Positions 10,170 to 24,569 of a stretch of DNA of 64,000 nucleotides are shown piece after piece. The stretch's first letter is position 1. The number at the start of each line of letters is the position of its first letter. The notes under the pieces are model-generated. The model ran no database searches, was not told the DNA's origin, and worked only from the letters and a program-made list of their open reading frames with translations. Source of the stretch: Stachybotrys elegans (Eukaryota; Ascomycota; Sordariomycetes; Hypocreales; Stachybotryaceae); the NCBI GenBank assembly GCA_020746835.1, contig JAGPNK010000001.1, forward strand, positions 4,340,001 to 4,404,000, read 5' to 3'. The position numbers were made by a program, and so were the translations under genes.

Positions 10170-10867
10170 GCAGGAGGGTTGAGACCGTTCATATTCTTAT
10201 CTACTTTGTGGCATATCAGCCTCCCTCGAGTTGTGCAAGGGAAATCGTGCCTAACCAAGAGACAGAGAAGTAAGTAACTCGCTAGGGATGAAGACAGTCA
10301 ACCCATACCTAGGTAGGTAGGTATCATATCTCCAGGAGAGGTTGTGGTGATGGGTGATGCAGGCCAGTATTTGCTGCTGCCCCTCATTACAGAGGAGGTG
10401 CAATGTCTCTGCGCTAATGGTGGGGTCAATGCACCAGGACCCCCCTGTCCGGTGCTCCCTAACCGCAGCTCGGCGAATCAAAGCCGCCGGCAGGACTTGC
10501 AGCGCTGGAACGAGTCCACACTGGCACGTTTCTTGCATCTGGACCACGACCAAAAGCAGCCCGATACTGCGTGTTTGATGTGCACTCCGTCCGCGAGATA
10601 CCTGCCCTGTACCCCCAAATCCCACCATCCTGCTAAGACGAGTGGAAGTAGCCTGCGTGGATCTGCTCGACACACGAGACTTGGCCCGAACAAGCCCAGA
10701 GTCACGCAGCTGTACCTGCCATCGGGTTGGGTACTGCGTTAGCGACTCACGTCGATATTTTTCCCTCCCCGTCCGCTTCCCCCACTAAGAACGAGAGGAC
10801 AAAGTGCAGCTTGGGTTCTTGTGACTCACGCTACGCACTTATCCTCGACATTTCCCCGTCACGGTCT
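10170..10867. other. Intergenic: PRO1 3' end and GRS1 promoter
   Basis: No gene seen. It contains an ACCTAGGTAGGTAGGT cluster near 10306. The GRS1 frame is open back to 10727 (starting at a TTG), upstream of its first ATG, so part of this stretch could be translated from a near-cognate codon. Confidence 0.6.
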
Positions 10868-13104
10868 ATGAACAAATCAATCCCTCTCCTTGCACCCTGC
10901 CGGATACTCCTTAGGTCGAGGTCGACGATCCTCGCAACTCGCCCGCCCAGTTTTGCTCCAGTTACCTGCTGGCGCAGCTTCACCAGCTCCCCCAGACGGC
11001 TACGGGCTCTGGCGCCTAGTAAATCCCCAAACCACCAGCATCCAACCGCTGCCACAATGACCACCACCGCCACCACCCTCACGGGCCAGCCCCTCGACAA
11101 GGCCGTCCTCGATGGCATGCTGCGCCGGCGCATGTTCTACACCCCTTCCTTTGAGATCTACGGTGGTGTCGGTGGCCTGTACGACTATGGCCCCCCCGGC
11201 TGCGCCCTCCAGGCCAACATCATTGACATCTGGCGCAAGCACTTCATCCTCGAGGAGGACATGCTCGAGGTGGACTGCACCGTCCTCACCCCCCACGAGG
11301 TCCTCAAGACCAGCGGCCACGTCGATAAGTTTGCCGACTGGATGTGCAAGGACCCCAAGAACGGCGAGATCCTCCGTGCCGACCACTTCGTCGAGGCTAT
11401 ACTAGAGGCCCGCCTCAAGGGCGACAAGGAGGCTCGAGGCGAGAAGGTCGAGGAGAAGGAGGAAGACCCCAAGAAGAAGAAGAAGAAGGCCAAGTCCGAG
11501 GCCATCAAGCTCGACGATGCTGTTGTGCAGGAGTACGAGGAGGTCCTGGCCCGCATCGACAACTATGACGGCCCTGAGCTGGGCGAGCTCATCAAGAAGT
11601 ACGACCTCAAGAACCCCGCCACTGGCGTGCTTCCCTCGGACCCCGTCGCCTTCAACCTCATGTTCCAGACCTCAATTGGCCCCAGCAGCAACCTACCCGG
11701 CTACCTGCGACCCGAGACGGCCCAGGGCCAGTTCCTCAACTTTGCCAAGCTCCTCGAGTTCAACCAGTCGGGCATGCCCTTCGCGTCGGCCTCCATCGGC
11801 AAGTCGTACCGAAACGAAATCTCTCCGCGAGCTGGTCTCCTGCGAGTGCGAGAGTTCCTGATGGCCGAGATTGAGCATTTCGTTGACCCTGAGGGCGGCA
11901 AGAAGCACAGCCGCTTCCACGAGGTTGAGGGTGTCGAGCTCGTCCTGCTCGACCGTGATACCCAGCTCTCCGGCAAGACGGAGACCAAGAAGATGACGAT
12001 TGGCGATGCTGTCAAGAATGGCGTCGTGGACAACGAGACCCTCGGCTACTTCCTGGCGAGAATCCACCTGTTCCTCAAGAAGATTGGCATTGACATGTCC
12101 AAGCTTCGTTTCCGCCAGCACATGGCCAACGAGATGGCTCACTACGCCTGCGACTGCTGGGATGCTGAGATGCTGACCACGTCCGGCTGGGTCGAGTGCG
12201 TTGGCTGTGCCGACCGAAGCGCCTACGATCTGAGCGTCCACGCCAAGAAGACCGGCGCTCCCCTGATTGTGAGGGAGCAGCTCGCCGAGCCTCGCATCAT
12301 TGAGGAGTGGCAGATCCTGATTGAGAAGAAGAAGTTTGGTCCTCTGTTCAAGAAGGACGCCAAGACTGTTGAGGAGGCCCTTCAGGCTATCCCTCAGGAG
12401 AAGCGCGAGCAGTTGGCCAAGGAGCTCGAGGCCAACGGAAAGATCTCCATCGACGTGGCTGGTCTGGCTTCTGGCAAGGCCGAGGTCGGCAAGGAGGCCG
12501 TCTCGATCGAGTTTGTCAAGCGAACCGTCAACCACCGAGAATACACTCCCAACGTTATTGAGCCTTCGTTTGGTATTGGCCGCATCCTGTACTCGCTGAT
12601 TGAGCACAGCTTCTGGTCTCGAGGCAGTGATGGCGGTGACGAGGCACGAGGTGTAAGTACTCCCTTTCTTGCACCAGCTCTATTACGATGCTAACTGTGT
12701 GTTCCAAGGTCCTGTCCTTCCCTCCTACCGTGGCTCCCACCAAGGTGCTCATCGTCCCCCTCTCGAACAACGAGCAGTTTAAGCCTCAGCTCAAGACTTT
12801 GTCCCAGAAGCTGCGCCGCCTCGGCGTGTCGAGCCGCGTCGACGACTCCTCCGCCAGCATTGGCAAGCGCTACAGCCGCAACGACGAGCTCGGCACTCCC
12901 CTCGGTGTGACGGTTGATTTCCAGACGCTCAAGGACGGCACCCTGACTCTCCGTGACCGCGACTCGACTACGCAGGTCCGTGCTGAGGAGACCAAGATCT
13001 TGGACGCCATCCAGTCTCTGGTGGATGGAAGCAAGAACTGGGAACAAATCACGAAGGAGCTGCCCAAGTTCGAGGGCCAGGAGCTTGATGTGGCAGCTCG
13101 ATAA
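10868..13104 (+). CDS. GRS1: Glycyl-tRNA synthetase, probable dual cytosolic/mitochondrial forms
   Basis: Two exons, 10868-12652 and 12709-13104; 726 residues from the first ATG. Class II core: motif 2 SYRNEISPRAGLLRVREF, motif 3 PSFGIGRILYSLIEHSF, and a C-terminal anticodon-binding domain (VAPTKVLIVPLSNNEQF). The lysine-rich KKKKKKAK insertion is typical of eukaryotic enzymes. The first 63 residues are Arg/Ser-rich and lack acidic residues, like a mitochondrial presequence, and start at an ATG in poor context (TCT before ATG); the second ATG at 11057 (CACAATGACC, strong context) begins the conserved cytosolic protein of 663 residues. Leaky scanning would then supply both compartments. The single intron is 56 nt with a GCTAAC branch. 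Confidence 0.95.
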
Positions 13105-14360
13105 GCGGAGATTATGCAGAGCACGATGTAAAAGGGATATGTGTGGAACCTGGGGTTGGTGCATTCCAAGGGGTCTACTCCTACATTTAAACTGGAGATA
13201 GATGGATTTGTGAGGCGGATGTGTTTGCAAAGCCGTGGCTGATCCGTAGATTTGTTCACGAAACCAAGTCATGGAGATAGAACTACAAAGAGGCATACAT
13301 GGAAATAGCGTATACAAGGCACGCTGGCCTTGGGAATTGAACAAAAAAAAGCATTCTCCATTCTAAAGAGCTACCTCACGACGAGTATCTGATATCACGT
13401 GCATTGACGACAGGTGGACAGAGAGAAAGCCACGTTTTGCGTATGTACATAGAATAGTGTGGCACAATGACGCAGCATGGCGGCGCAACGGCAAAAATAA
13501 CGAGACACAGGAAAACGGTGGCAGGCCGTCGGAAAATAGGATCGAGCAGTCTGCAAGGGCCCAAGCAAAGGTGCTGCCACTTGTGTGGCAAACGAAACGC
13601 TTGGGAGGCAGAGCCGTGGAGCAGGGGGCGGTACTCGGACCAGAGGTTGTTTGCTTGGTTCTCTGGCCCCTTGGCCCCTTTCCCCTTGTTCCCACAACAG
13701 AACAGAGCGGTAAATCGGATGGTATAATTAGCCAGGCACAACGCTTAAACTGGGGCCGCTTCGTTTTGTATCCCTAGGAAGGAGTTGGTAGTGTTGGTTC
13801 GTCGCTTGCATAGCGAATAATAAATGCGTTTGATGCACGGCCTGCCGCTGGATTGCAGACAGACAGGAACAAGCGGAGCGGTGGGCGGCTTGGCTGGTGG
13901 GATGGGAGAGAGAAGATAGGGAAGGGAACGGAAGGGAGGGAGGGGGTGGCCGATCGTGCCGGGCTGACGGGGCGTCCTATCATCCTCTCTGTCTCTCGTT
14001 TTTTTTTTACTCGCTCACTAGTGCCATGGTTGTCTCTCGCTTCCTTGCTCGCTACCAATATGTTGCCTCTATCTACAGGTTTTTGTTCTTGGGGTTTTGC
14101 CCGGCCTGAAGCTCAGAAGCACGGCGGCACTGCAACCCATCTTGTCCATTCTTGGAGGAGAGTTGTGGAGCTTGGTCTCGGTGGTGCGGCAAGCAGGTTC
14201 CACGCTTGGGAAGACGCACGCGCGCTCGCGCTGCAACCACGCACTCGAGAATGGACCGGGGGGCGTGTGCGTTTCTTCTCTATAATAATGTGCCCTGAGA
14301 CGACGCGGTTGCGATGCTCAGACGCGGAGCGCAGGAGGGTCAGGGGGTGGGAGGGGGCTG

Positions 14361-14395
14361 AGGAAGGAAGGAAGGAAGGAAGGAAAGAAAGAATG
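14361..14395 (+). repeat. GGAA/GAAA microsatellite
   Basis: About 35 nt of nearly uninterrupted AGGA/AAGG units followed by AAGAAAGAA, in non-coding DNA. Confidence 0.85.
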
Positions 14396-16272
14396 GAAGC
14401 AGAAGAAGAATACATATGTAGGTAGGAAGGAAGGGGCGTGTGGTGGTGTTGGCAGTGCGGGGGGGAGGGGAGGGCCAAGGAATGGGAAATGCAAGATGAT
14501 GCTACGACCTCATCTGATTGCCTTGAGACTACTTGTCACATAGCAACTACCTGCGATGATGCCTTAGACGACAAGTCGCTGCAGAAGCTTGGAGTTGCTG
14601 TTGGGCTATTCTGCCCACCCTTGTCTGTTTATTGTTTCTTTAACTGCTATTTGGCAGGATCATTGATAATATTCACCTCCCTTGATATATCGCCCCTCTA
14701 CGGAATGGCCACCACCGTTATTAGGCGAGAAGAGGCCCAAAGAACGACCCAAAAGAGGGCCTTCATTTCTTAACTCGCCGCATCCCCATATGCCGACAGA
14801 GGCGAGAGAGTGAGAGTGAGATGCCATGCCTCATCTCAGGCTCAGCGCTGGGACGAGAGACGGACAATGGTGGGGAGTGTGTCCCGGATCACTCAAGATA
14901 GACATGCTCTTATTCCTTGGTGGGTTTATGGATTGCGGAAAAGGATACAGCCAGCCGGATTATATTGCCGGTTGGCTGGTTGGTCGGTCGGCGGTAGGTA
15001 CCTTACTTATTCCAGGTGCTAACTTACCTGCCTGGTCAGGGTAAGGCTGTGATTATGATGGCCAGACACCAGACCTGACACTGCCGGACCACCCCCCGTT
15101 TGCCTGCTCTTACTCGTGCGCACGCTACTATCATTGGCTGCCCAAGTTGTCTCTCTTCTCCCATCTCTCCAGCTTAAAGTTTGTACATACTGAAGCAGCA
15201 CCAGGAGTCAGAGAGCAAGCGCCCGATGAAGATCAATGTCTGACACACACCCCCCTTCCCCTCCACCCACCCTCCTGGCTCTACTAGCCCACTACCTACT
15301 ACCTAGTACCTAGCCTATCCACCTCCAGGGCCCCCTCCCCTTCCCTTCCCTTCTCCTGCTTCCCCACCACCACCCTTTTTTTGTTTCTCCTGGGCTCGGC
15401 TGATGATAGAGCCTTACTTTGCCTTGCCTTCCCATGTTGCCTGACCTTTCGACCTCGCCCTTTGGTTCGTAACCTTGCCCTACTTTGCCTTGCCTTGCAT
15501 TGGGTCATCTGTTACAGGTTACAGAAAGCTGTGCCCAGCCCAAAACCAAACCAGACACCTGCCACATCTCACCTTTTTCTCTCTCTCTCTCCCCCTTCGG
15601 GCTTCTTCCTTATTTTGGCCCATGATTGTTGTTGGCAGGTACATCATCTCAAACAACACGGAGTAGGCACAGCAAGTACCACCCCTCTCCGCAACCACAG
15701 TGACCCTGCTAGGCTCAGTGGCTACCTAGGTGTATGTACCTAATAGCAGGCTGTACCTAGGTAAGTGTAGGCTGCGACAGGCTGTCCGTCCACCACAAAC
15801 AAACCACTGTACACCACGACCCCACGCACCCCGTGCCTTTCAACCAACCCTCGCTTCATATCGTCGTTGGGTTCCCCAGCCTGCCATCTTCTTTTCCTTA
15901 CTTCTTCCTCCCACAGCAGACAGAGGCAGACCATTTCTCTCCTCTCCCGCCCCTCCCTCTCTCTCTTCCCTCCTCCTCCTCTCTGCCCCCCTTCCCGACT
16001 CCGGCATATCGACCTGATCGACGACCGCGCGAGGCTGCACCTGTGCACGCACGCACCGCCGTCTGTCTAGTCCCTCGATTCGTTGCGCGTCCGCCGTCGC
16101 ACCGCCCACGAGCGTCCCAATCTCCAAAGTCCACCGGCCCATTACTTACCTCCTCTAGCCGCCGCCACCACCAGCTCCAGCTCCAGCTCCACCGCTCTAG
16201 CTGCCGCTGCGCTACGCTGCTGCGAAAGCTGGATAAGGGAAATCGACCGCGGGTCTTCGACGCAGCTGCTAC

Positions 16273-16293
16273 ATGTCCTCGACCTGTCGTTAG
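16273..16293 (+). other. Short upstream ORF in the CLA4 leader
   Basis: ATG TCC TCG ACC TGT CGT TAG (MSSTCR) is the only ATG in roughly 1 kb upstream of the CLA4 start codon. Whether it is transcribed depends on the unknown transcription start. Confidence 0.4.
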
Positions 16294-16806
16294 CTGTTTA
16301 GCAAGGCCACCCTGTCTGCCCAGTCAGCCCAGGCATTACCGTCAGCACTTCAGCGCTCCAACCCTCGCTGCCGCTGGAAACACTTAGTTCTACCTACCCC
16401 TCTCACCTTCACTTCCCCCCCTCTCAATCAGCACTTCTCGGTCTCGGTCTCTCTCCCTATTGACCGAACCACGTCTGTCGTTGTTTGTCGAGCCACCTTG
16501 CTCGACCAGCAGCCTCTGCCAGTTCCGCCTTTCGCCTCTCTTGATTGGCTGCTCCCTGTGAGGGCAACTGTAGGCTTCTGGCATTTGGCCGCCACCCGTC
16601 GGTTTCAACCCCTTCCTCGCCCACACCGAATCACCTGCAACAGCAACGGTTGGAGAATCGCCCGCCAGCCCTGCACCACCAGATCTCATCCATCCTCGAC
16701 CGACGCGGCCCTATCGTGTCGTATCACGTCGCATCCCTCAACTTGTACTGTCTCGTTATTCTTTTTCTTCTAGAATACTCTCCATCGCATTTGTTTCTTG
16801 TCAAAT

Positions 16807-19883
<3,077 letters not shown>

Positions 19884-20981
19884 ACGAACATGACGCATCA
19901 ACACCTACTCTAATGGAAAAGAGAAAAACGAATAAATAACCGAAAAAAGGAACCCAGCAGGCTAACGATATGAGGAAGAATCTTGGGAGGGCCATGTCTC
20001 GTTTCGTTTTCCTTGGATCCTTGAGTTACCCCATCCCGCGCAGGCCGGAACCATGCATAGTAGTCTGGCGTTTAGAAGCGGCTTGAAATCCTTACCTGGC
20101 ACTCAGTTTCACACAAAGAGCATACGAAAGCATCGGAACGGATCATTTGACGACACGAGGGTTTTTTTTTACTTGAACTTATGACGGCTCTGTTGACGAA
20201 GGGAAGCCGGAACGCGAGGCCCTTGTCAAGGGGAGGCTCAACGCCGAAACGAACTGGATGATGCATAGAGGTCGTGGTCGGTTTTTTTTTTCTTCTTTTC
20301 TCTTTTATTGCTTGTGTAATTGCCCCCTTTATTATAGCTCTCTTATGGACGGTACGGCATGTCTAATATAGGACGAACGGAAGGAAGTAAGAAAAAAGAT
20401 CCAATCAAGTGCACTGGAATTGTGTTGCGAGTGAAGCATATGTATGTATGCAAGTATGCCTGGTCATTACACGTAATGAACTTGTCAGAACATGTCTGGT
20501 TGGGTCGTCAGGGGGTTGTCGCGGCATTACGGTCGGTGCAGTTCAAACTTGATACCACCAACCTCTTGGCTCAGCCTCGGTCTGGTATGCAGGCCGACGA
20601 GGCACCCAATCCAATGGTGCAAATGTCTCCGTAGATTTGAGTTTCGTAGCGTTGGTAGGGTGGGTGATTGGCAGAACCAGCCAAACAGGTGTCTGGGAAA
20701 AGAGAGTCAGAGAATACTCTGCGAGCCTACCCGTCTCCTTTTTTCCGTGTCTTGTTTGGCGATTGGCTCCTCTGTTGTATCGATGATGAGAAGGGGGCAT
20801 GTAACGGGCCATTGCCAAATAAGAGGAGGATGCACATGCCTACTTATGACGCACACCGTGGACATGGGCCGGCGACGATCAGGATAATACGGCAGGCATG
20901 GGAGCGCCGGTGATCGACCGGAGGGGCCAAGGCCTCGGGTCGGGGATATAAAACATCCCGTCCCTAGGAAAATAGCTTGTC

Positions 20982-20994
20982 GTTGCCTAGCAAT
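20982..20994. promoter_or_regulatory. Near-perfect RFX X-box
   Basis: GTTGCCTAGCAAT matches the X-box at 5320 in 12 of 13 positions (last base T instead of C). No gene start is close: the nearest is about 2 kb away, so function is doubtful. Confidence 0.3.
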
Positions 20995-21427
20995 GTCGGG
21001 GCTCGCCATGGGTCGAGCTCTTGAGAGTCAGCTCGTCTGAGCAGACGAGTCAGAAGCATGTCGGCAAAGCCATGCAGGGGAGGAGGCTTCCGGGACATCT
21101 GGCCGATTATGAGAACGGAAAATATGATCATGAGGACGCCGCGGAAACACTTTCAATGGTCACAGGTTCCTGTCACGCCTTCGGCCTCATAATCTCCTTA
21201 TTCTACTATGGTGCTAACTCTCTACCACATGGATACGCGTATTCCTGTGGGCGCGCTCTGAGCTTAGGCAAGCCAGCCATTTTGTATTAGCAATAAAGTG
21301 TGGTGGCTCCCATGGGAAACCCCTCGGCCATACCGCCTCTCCAATTTCCCTTGCCTGGCGGCAGTTGGCTGATCATGTTCGGGAGCAGGAAACGTGGCAT
21401 CTGGGTCGATGATCGGGAGATTAAAGG

Positions 21428-21960
21428 CTAGATGATCTCTGTCAGCGGGCTAACTCCACTGGTCTCAATGATGGGTGGTGGTGGTGATGGAGTTGAGGCA
21501 ACTATTGGGCGGCCAGGGAAGCTATCCATCCATGACTCGCTCACCATGTTGCCCTTGTAGGCTTCGTTCCAAAATGAGCACTGGTCCGTAACAGCCGAGA
21601 CATGCGTTCTCAATGCCCCAGGAGGGGTTCCCAAGATGGTTCGTCGGCAAGTCATAAACCATGGTTCGGGTTACCGTCGTGACTCGACTTGCTTATCACG
21701 AACATATCCAGCAAAGCCAGGTTGGTCGAGGGCAATCATGGCGTTACTATCGCATTCCGACCAGCATTGTGGCCGGGCCGTACGCATCGCTGAGGTTGCA
21801 TTTTGCCTCCGGATGAATGCAAGCAGAAAACCATAGCGTCCGGTGCAGTTGACAAAGAGACGGTTCCTCCAGTCTTCTTTCCGTGGCCAGTCCTGCTTTC
21901 CGTAGATTAGACTCTCATGCGGCCGTGCCAAGTTGAAGGAGTGGCAGCTCAGGTCAGAAT
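21428..21960 (-). pseudogene. Possible decayed protein-coding segment, unrecognised
   Basis: On the minus strand one reading frame runs from an acceptor-like GACAG at about 21960 to a stop at 21428, broken only by a TAA near 21670. The translation has protein-like composition (LSCHSFNLARP, NCTGRYGFLLAFIRRQ, TDQCSFWNEAYKGN) with several Cys and Trp, but I cannot name it. The TAA could have been CAA (a CpA to TpA change, as RIP causes), or GTAACC there could be a weak intron donor. It may also be chance. Confidence 0.25.
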
Positions 21961-22949
21961 TTTGCTGTCAACATGCAGCGACTGACTCAGTCATAGCCAC
22001 AGACGTCTTCCTAGGACCCTTGGACGGCTTCTGGCATTTTCCAGCCACGTTAGTTTTGTACTAGACGTGTGAACGGGACACCCACGCCTGAACTTGACGA
22101 GCCTTAGAGTCCTATCATTTCTGTTTTCGTCCGTTTGTGGTTGCTCGTCTTGTCTGGCGCGACGAGAATGATACAGCTTGCAGAAACGAAGCGAGAGCCG
22201 CACTGGACGGAATCGACGGCTCCCACATCGACCATGTAGCCATTATATCTATCATATCATCCTTGGCTACTCTTGTTGATATGATCCATGAACTTCTTAT
22301 TTCACGAAGGAACTGCCAGCGGATCGCACTGGCTGCTCAAGATATGTTCGTGTTAATGCAGCCGCATGATCTCTCTCCTCCCATTGATATTCGTCGCTGC
22401 CGAGCATTGAGTACGTGGGGTGTGGTGGGCATTCATTGGCTCGGCCCGATATGATTTGAGTTGAGTTGACGAGAGGTCGAAGGCCAAGTCCTTAGGGGGT
22501 GACGGGGAGGCGCTGATCAGGTCTGTCTTATACACTAGTGTCGACGTCTTAAGTCATGGTGCAGATTCAAGCTAATAGTGCGATGACTGCGTGAACCGTG
22601 TTGCGATGAGCGGGTACTTTTGCGCGGCCGTCACCGATGCCACTTCTGTCGTCTAGCTGGATGGCGACAAGCATGGAAACATCCACAGGCTAGTAGCGAA
22701 CCAAACATGTCTGTGATGCGCGCTCCTTCTTATTAGGCTCCGAAGCCCCCATAGACCTGCTTGGCTGGCAGCATAAGGATCAATATCCCCCAGCCCACAT
22801 CTCAACGACAGACCGAGGTCATGTCCCAGTCCCCAAGACACAAGGTCTCCGAAAGCCTTTGAAACCCGGTCATACAAACGACTGTTCTCGACATAACGAT
22901 GTGTTGCTGAAACAGGGTCTTGGGAAAACGTTATTGCTCGGGTCTCATC

Positions 22950-24569
22950 ATGAAGTGGACGCCCCTCCTTGCCACGGCTGGTTGTCTTGTCGCTGGTGTC
23001 CGGGCAAGGGATTTCCTCTCAATACTGCCCAGGCTTCCACAATGCGGTGTGAGTTAAAAGCCCGTCCCGCCTGAGCACGTCTCGTCCTAACTGGGTTGAT
23101 GAAAGTCGGAATGTCTCGTGTCGTCTGTGTCAGCCTCGTCATGTTCCAACATTCTGGACGCCGATTGCATCTGTGCCGACTCCACGTTCCACAGTGCAGC
23201 GACCCGGTGCATCCTTAACACCTGCAATGTCACCGATGCCATCCGTGAGGCCCTCTACCAACCTCGCTGACAGACGTGTTGCTGAAAGGGAAGCGTATAG
23301 TTGTTGCCGGGCTCGAGGCGCAAGCATGTGACCGCCCAGTGAGGGATCGACACACAGACCTCATACTGCCTCTGGTCATCCAGATCCCGGCCTTTTTCTG
23401 CCCATGGCTACGGCTGTACTCGCGCTGGACGCTTGTGCAGCATTTGGCCGTTGACGATTATTTGGTGCTTGCTGCAGCGGTGAGTGCAAGACAGTCTGCG
23501 TGCGTCGTATTTATGTTGAGTATGGCGATACTGATGGCCTTGCAAAGCTCATCTACATTCCCATCGTCGTTTTAAGTCAATGCGGTAAGCCGAAGTTTCT
23601 TATTGATCAAGTGCTTGATCTCAACTCCATACTGACCACAATCAATAGCTGTTTTCGGTTTCGGGGTCGACGTCTGGACAGTACCGATTCCAGAAATGAC
23701 CAGGGCCTTGCAGGTTCGATGTCCTTCTTGCTTATCTGAATTGTTCTCGTGCTAACCCTGGCTTTGGTCAGCTCTTCTTCATATTGGAGACTCTTTATCT
23801 AACATGCCTGGGTTTGACAAAGATCTCTGTCCTGTGCTTCTACTTGCGCATATTTCCCCAGACGAAGTTCCGATTCTGTGCCCTCTTCATCATGGGCCTG
23901 ATCATCGTCTCCCAGGTGATTATAGTTTTTATGCAAATCTTCCAGTGCCAACCGGTCAGCTACACTTGGGAAGGCTGGACGAAGGAGGACAGAGACGCGA
24001 GGTGTCTCAACCTCAATGCCCTGACCTACAGCGCGGCAGGTGCCAGCATAGCGCAGGATGTCATTATCCTACTGCTTCCGCTTCCGCTGTTGTTCAAGCT
24101 TCAGACAGGACTCAAGAACAAGATTGGTATCACCATCATGTTCAGTTTGGGCATCTTCATCCTCCTCACCTCCTGCATCCGTTTGCGGTTCCTCGTCAGC
24201 TTCGGGCACACAACGAATCCCTCATGGGATTACACCGACCCCGCCATCTGGAGCGGTGTTGAGATAGCTGTCTCACTCATAGTGGTATGCCTGCCTGCAA
24301 TCCGGTCACTTGTGAACCATTTGGTGCCAGGCTGGGTTGCCTCTGTATTGAGTCGAACAGGCGGCACCAGGGATGGAAGTACTGGCGCCTCCCTACCTGG
24401 TATAACGAAGGGCTCCAGGCTGGCGAGGCTGTCGCACCGTCCCAAAGACGGTACTATCCTACAAACCATCAGCCACGAGGTCACGTACAGCAGCCATGGT
24501 ACAAACGAAAGCCAGATCGAGCTGGGCCGGACAAGTGATGTGCACCACAACGACCACTTCCCCGGCTAG
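22950..24569 (+). CDS. PTH11-like seven-transmembrane receptor with CFEM domain
   Basis: Six exons: 22950-23048, 23106-23244, 23301-23479, 23548-23584, 23649-23713, 23772-24569; 438 residues. A signal peptide (MKWTPLLATAGCLVAGVRA) leads into a CFEM domain with eight cysteines in the expected spacing, including LPQCGSEC, DADCIC and the final EAQACDRP. Seven hydrophobic helices follow (first ILPLVIQIPAFFCPW, third LETLYLTCLGLTKISVLCFYL, last VEIAVSLIVVCLPAI), then a polar cytoplasmic tail. Every junction is GT-AG and in frame; an apparent TGA near 23270 falls inside intron 2 (56 nt). The class is fungal-specific, and M. oryzae Pth11 senses host surfaces; the ligand here is unknown. It sits alone in a gene-poor stretch. 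Confidence 0.85.

Larger units (their letters stand above)
13105..16806. other. 3.7 kb non-coding stretch: GRS1 3' end, CLA4 promoter and long leader
   Basis: No convincing gene on either strand; the ORFs are low-complexity. Segments: G-rich and purine-rich DNA with a GGAA microsatellite (14361-14395); CTACCTAGTACC and GTACCTAGG clusters (15296-15312, 15722-15766); and a strongly CT-rich region from about 15540 to CLA4. From about 15740 to 16806 there is only one ATG (a 7-codon uORF at 16273), the expected look of a long 5' leader. A GTAAGT at 15761 could open a leader intron. Confidence 0.6.
19884..22949. other. 3 kb gene-poor stretch between CLA4 and the CFEM receptor
   Basis: CLA4 3' UTR, T-rich runs near 20162 and 20282, an X-box-like word at 20982, and a possible decayed minus-strand gene at 21428-21960 (both listed). 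The open frame at 22137-22454 (+) has no recognisable motif. Nothing else is supported. Confidence 0.55.

Noticed and set aside
14361..14395. Short tandem units considered as CRISPR-like or a satellite array
   Set aside because: It is a simple tetranucleotide microsatellite without spacers, in a eukaryotic genome.
13853..14425. 190-codon open frame in the GRS1-CLA4 gap
   Set aside because: It reads through G-rich and GGAA microsatellite sequence and gives low-complexity protein.
22137..22454. 105-codon plus-strand frame with helical-looking translation
   Set aside because: No motif, no splice partners and no good start context; kept as unexplained intergenic DNA.
23245..23300. In-frame TGA in the CFEM receptor, suggesting a pseudogene
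   Set aside because: A 56-nt GT-AG intron (GTGAGG ... GTATAG) removes it and restores both the reading frame and the final CFEM cysteine at the expected spacing.
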